This document shows, in pieces, positions 61,230 through 64,000 of a stretch of DNA of 64,000 nucleotides. Made by a program: the position numbers and the translations under genes. Source of the DNA: Streptomyces sp. YIM 121038 (lineage in GTDB: Bacteria > Actinomycetota > Actinomycetes > Streptomycetales > Streptomycetaceae); assembly GCF_006088715.1 (NCBI RefSeq), contig NZ_CP030771.1, positions 2,976,001-3,040,000 of the forward strand, read 5' to 3'. The notes below the pieces were generated by a model that was given only the letters and a program-made list of their open reading frames with translations, had not been told where the DNA came from and made no database searches. The number at the start of each line of letters is the position of its first letter. Positions within the stretch are counted from its first letter, which is position 1.

Positions 61230-61934
61230 CTAGACGTCGGTGACCCGGAGCCCCGCGTGCGCCTTGTAGCGCCGGTTGACGGAGATCAGGTTGGCGACCA
61301 GGGACTCCACCTGGTGGGCGTTGCGCAGCCGCCCGGCGAAGACGCCCCGCATGCCGGGGACGCGGGCGGCGAGCGCCTGCACCAGGTCCGTGTCGGCGCG
61401 GCTCTCGCCGAGCACCATCACGTCGGTGTCGATCTCCTCGATCGAGGCGTCCTGGAGCAGCACGGCCGACAGGTGGTGGAAGGCCGCCGTCACCCGGGAG
61501 TCGGGGAGCAGCGCGGCGGCCTGCTCGGCGGCGCTGCCCTCCTCGGGCTTGAGGGCGTACGCGCCCTTCTTGTCGAAGCCGAGCGGGTTCACGCAGTCGA
61601 TGACGAGCTTGCCCGCGAGCGGCTCGCGCAGGGCTTCGAGGGTCTTGGCGTGGCCGTCCCACGGCACGGCGACGATCACGATGTCGCTGCGCCGGGCGCA
61701 CTCGGCGTTGTCCGCGCCCTCGACGCCGAGGCCGAGCTCGGCGGCCGCGGCCTCGGCGCGCTCGGCCGCACGCGAGCCGATGATCACCTTCTGTCCGGCG
61801 CGGGCGAGCCGGTAGGCGAGGCCGCGCCCCTGGTCACCGGTGCCGCCGAGGACCCCGACGACGAGCCCGGACACATCGGGCAGGTCCCAGGGGTCCTTGG
61901 CGGGCGCCTTCTGCACACTTTCCGTGGAAGTCAT
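61230..61934 (-). CDS. npdG: F420-dependent NADP reductase
   Basis: This 234-residue protein has VVGVLGGTGDQGRGLAYRLARAG (NADP-binding loop) and VIIGSRAAERA, the hallmark of F420H2:NADP+ oxidoreductases. FHHLSAVLL and NAHQVESLV come later. It passes hydride between coenzyme F420 and NADP, as expected in an F420-producing actinomycete. TAGGGT ends six bases before the ATG at 61934, so it is probably leaderless. Confidence 0.92.
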   Translation of the reverse strand: MTSTESVQKAPAKDPWDLPDVSGLVVGVLGGTGDQGRGLAYRLARAGQKVIIGSRAAERAEAAAAELGLGVEGADNAECARRSDIVIVAVPWDGHAKTLEALREPLAGKLVIDCVNPLGFDKKGAYALKPEEGSAAEQAAALLPDSRVTAAFHHLSAVLLQDASIEEIDTDVMVLGESRADTDLVQALAARVPGMRGVFAGRLRNAHQVESLVANLISVNRRYKAHAGLRVTDV

Positions 61935-61970
61935 GGTCAGACCCTACGTCCGCGTCCACGGCGACCGCGT

Positions 61971-63056
61971 TCAGGTGAGCCGGTCGAGCGGCACCCTGCG
62001 GAAGGTGATCGTCTCGTACGCGCCGAAGTCCCCGGTCTCGTAGAGGAGTCCGACGGCGTCCTCGTCGAGGCGCACGAGGTCGGAGTACGCGGCGGGCAGC
62101 CCGTCGACGGTGTGCACGGGCTGCCAGGTGGTGCCGTCGTCGTCGCTCCTGTGGATGCTCATCCGGGCGCGGAAGCCGGGGTCGGCGGGCCCGGAGAAGA
62201 GCAGCACGTCGGGGTCGCGCAGCTGGAGCACGCTGCACTCGACGACAGGTCCGGTCAGACAGGACTGCGGCCGGAAGGGCTTGACGAGGCTGGCGCCGCC
62301 GTCGCGGGAGTGGGCGTCGGCGCGGTTGCCGGGGGCCGGCGAGTCGTTGCGGGTGTTGAAGTACACGCGGCCGTCGGGGAGTTCGGCGGCGGTGGTCTCG
62401 TTGACGTTGATGTAGCCGTTGGTGTTGTCGTCGACGTAGCCGATGCGCCAGGTCTGGCCGAGGTTGTCGCTCAGCAGGCAGTGCCCGCCGTTGTACTTGC
62501 CCTCGGTGCCGGTGTCCGTGCCGGTGGGCGGCAGCGAGTGGTTGGCGGGGACGACGATCCGGCCGCCGCCGAGCTGGATCGCGTGGCCCGGCGTGGTCGC
62601 GTACCAGCGCCAGTCGGCCCGCTTCACCTGCTTGGTGATCTCCCGGGGCACCGACCAGGTGAGGCCGTCGTCGTCGCTGTGCTGCACCCAGACCCTGCGG
62701 CCGTCCGCCGGGGTCACCTGGCCGCGCCGGATGGCGTCCTCGGAGGCCGCGGCCGCGTTCCTGACCTGGACGAGCAGGACCCGCCCGGTGTCGAGGACGA
62801 CGGGCGCCGGATTGCCCGCGAGGTCCGTGCCGTTGGCGCCGACGACCTGGAGCGGGCCCCAGGTGCGGCCGCCGTCGGTGGACCGTTTCAGCACGATGTC
62901 GATGTTCCCGAAGTCCTCCTGCGACCCGACGCGGCCCTCGCAGAAGGCGAGGACGGAGCCGTCGTGCGTGACGACGACCGCCGGGATGCGGAAGCTGGCG
63001 TACCCTTCGCGGCCCGCCCGGAACGGTACGGACGCCTCAACTGTCTCCACTGCCAT
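61971..63056 (-). CDS. exo-alpha-sialidase (GH33), no signal peptide
   Basis: This 361-residue six-bladed propeller has the FRIP motif (SFRIPAVVV) near residue 22 and Asp boxes STDGGRTW, SDDDGLTW, SDNLGQTW and SDDDGTTW at regular spacing. Arg and Glu residues for the active site are present in RVYFNTRND and ETGDFGAYE. Members remove terminal sialic acids. No export signal is visible from the ATG at 63056 and there is no carbohydrate-binding module, so the enzyme may be cytoplasmic or leave by another route. Confidence 0.9.
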   Translation of the reverse strand: MAVETVEASVPFRAGREGYASFRIPAVVVTHDGSVLAFCEGRVGSQEDFGNIDIVLKRSTDGGRTWGPLQVVGANGTDLAGNPAPVVLDTGRVLLVQVRNAAAASEDAIRRGQVTPADGRRVWVQHSDDDGLTWSVPREITKQVKRADWRWYATTPGHAIQLGGGRIVVPANHSLPPTGTDTGTEGKYNGGHCLLSDNLGQTWRIGYVDDNTNGYINVNETTAAELPDGRVYFNTRNDSPAPGNRADAHSRDGGASLVKPFRPQSCLTGPVVECSVLQLRDPDVLLFSGPADPGFRARMSIHRSDDDGTTWQPVHTVDGLPAAYSDLVRLDEDAVGLLYETGDFGAYETITFRRVPLDRLT

Positions 63057-63136
63057 CCCCGCCCCTTCCCCACCTCGGGGGAATTCGGAGTGAACTGCGG
63101 CTGTACGAATGACTTGTTGAGGCAGTATGCGCCTCC

Positions 63137-63748
63137 ATGGACGCGGTACGGGTCGCGCTGCTGCGCGAAGTTCTGAACGGCACCGAATGGCCGGACGCCA
63201 CGCGCCGCTTCGCCGGGGCGCTGCGCGCCGGTGTGGTGCCGCACGGCGGGGGCCTGCTCCTGGTGGGCACGCACGAGTACGAGCCGTGGCATCTGGCCGC
63301 GCACCTCACGGACGAGGCCGCCTGGTCCGGCACGCCCGAGCTGACGCCCACGCTCGTGCGCCACCGGCCGCGGGCGGGGGCGCCCGCGCACCTGTCGGTG
63401 GGGCTCGGCCGCGTCGAGGCCGCGCGGCGCGGCGAGACGCTGCTCGTGGTCGCGCCCGGCACGCCCGCGCCGGAGCTGCTGTCCCGCGTCCACGACGCGC
63501 GGCGCGCGGGCGCGACGGTCTTCGCGCTCGGCCCGGACACGGGCGCGGGCGACGAGCTCGGGGCGCTCGCCCACGAGGCGCTCACCGTGCCGCGCACCGG
63601 GGACCTCGACCTGGACACGGTCCAGCACCTGGTGAGCGCGGCGACGGGCGAGAACAGCCTGCCCGCGCCCCGGGGCCGCCGCCGCGTGCGCGACCGCCTC
63701 TCGCGGCTGGCGGACCAGCTGACGGCTCCGCCGTCGACGCGGTGGTGA
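63137..63748 (+). CDS. hypothetical SIS-like protein
   Basis: This 203-residue soluble protein has a central LLLVGTHEYEPWH, then GETLLVVAPGTPAPELLSRVHDARRAGATVFALG and ALAHEALTVP. It resembles the second half of sugar-phosphate isomerase (SIS) domains, without a clear active site. The basic C-terminus may be disordered. CAGTAT eight bases before the ATG suggests a leaderless start. It is divergent from the sialidase gene, 80 bases away, so a link to sugar handling is possible but unproven. Confidence 0.65.
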   Translation: MDAVRVALLREVLNGTEWPDATRRFAGALRAGVVPHGGGLLLVGTHEYEPWHLAAHLTDEAAWSGTPELTPTLVRHRPRAGAPAHLSVGLGRVEAARRGETLLVVAPGTPAPELLSRVHDARRAGATVFALGPDTGAGDELGALAHEALTVPRTGDLDLDTVQHLVSAATGENSLPAPRGRRRVRDRLSRLADQLTAPPSTRW

Positions 63749-63837
63749 GCCCCCCCCCGGGGGGCGCCCCTCGGGGGCGACTGGCGTTCGAGAAATCGTT
63801 TGCACGACGGCATTCGCGCCGCTGACCATGTCCCCTT

Positions 63838-64000
63838 GTGAAACGAATCGCCGCGATACTGCCCGACCTCTCCCCCTGGCGCTCAAGCCGGGACTTCCGG
63901 CTCCTGTGGGTCCAGGGCCTGGTCACCTACTTCGGCAGCTTCATGGCACTGATCGCCCTGCCGCTCCAGATCAAGGACCTCACCGACTCGCCGCTCGCGG
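63838..64000 (+). CDS. MFS exporter, start only
   Basis: The first 54 codons, from the GTG at 63838, read KRIAAILPDLSPWRSSRDFRLLW, then VTYFGSFMALIALPLQIKDLTDS. This is the N-terminus of EntS-like MFS exporters (MFS_3 group), with the first membrane segment present. The rest lies beyond the right edge. No ribosome site is visible. Confidence 0.8.
   Translation, partial: MKRIAAILPDLSPWRSSRDFRLLWVQGLVTYFGSFMALIALPLQIKDLTDSPLA

Overview
The window is a piece of an actinobacterial chromosome, almost certainly Streptomyces. The evidence is very high GC with GC-biased third positions, GTG/TTG starts, many leaderless-looking genes, and a gene order (glnII, LacI regulator, glnE, glnA2, nadE, panB) that I remember as the conserved Streptomyces core around the glutamine synthetase genes. 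I see no tRNA, rRNA, insertion sequence, prophage or CRISPR array. Long overlapping frames on the non-coding strand are everywhere and are GC artefacts.

Left part (1-17 kb): the 5' part of an L-asparaginase gene (its 3' end lies off the left edge), a DUF2252 gene, a small conserved gene, an ArsC-like reductase and a small membrane protein. glnII follows behind a clear double GlnR box, then a possible small ORF and a winged-helix regulator, an NAD-dependent epimerase, and an MMPL exporter divergent from a NarL-type two-component system. Next come a secreted DUF1996 protein with a Gly/Gln linker and a Tat-exported GH89 alpha-N-acetylglucosaminidase.

Middle part (17-37 kb): a membrane protein with a degenerate sigma-factor-like N-terminus; a diiron-oxygenase-like protein (PF10118 type) coupled to a ferredoxin-reductase-type partner and a TetR regulator; a receiver-SpoIIE phosphatase; alpha-glucosidase plus LacI regulator; a PAP2 enzyme; glnE; a PPOX protein; two tandem VOC proteins; an AAC(3)-like acetyltransferase; and glnA2. 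The nitric-oxide pair hmp/nsrR follows, its genes overlapping tail-to-tail, with an NsrR-like operator before hmp.

Right part (37-64 kb): DUF3105 and DUF305 exported proteins, then DUF5990 and 0.9 kb of gene-free imperfect repeats. After these come an amino-acid permease/DUF998/hydrolase operon and a DUF6153 protein carrying thirteen 14-residue repeats beside a multicopper oxidase. Next are nadE, MFS and TetR drug-efflux genes with a perfect operator, panB, a DrrAB-type ABC exporter, a large AfsR/SARP regulator, a site-2 protease, an F420:NADP oxidoreductase, a sialidase, a SIS-like protein and the start of an MFS exporter.

Functional themes are nitrogen control (glnII, glnE, glnA2), metal/redox handling (DUF305, DUF3105, DUF6153, multicopper oxidase), NO detoxification, glycan degradation (GH89, GH33, GH13) and drug-type efflux. 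No secondary-metabolite cluster is present. The best candidates for something undescribed are the diiron protein/reductase/TetR unit, the repeat-expanded DUF6153 protein and the sigma-like membrane protein.
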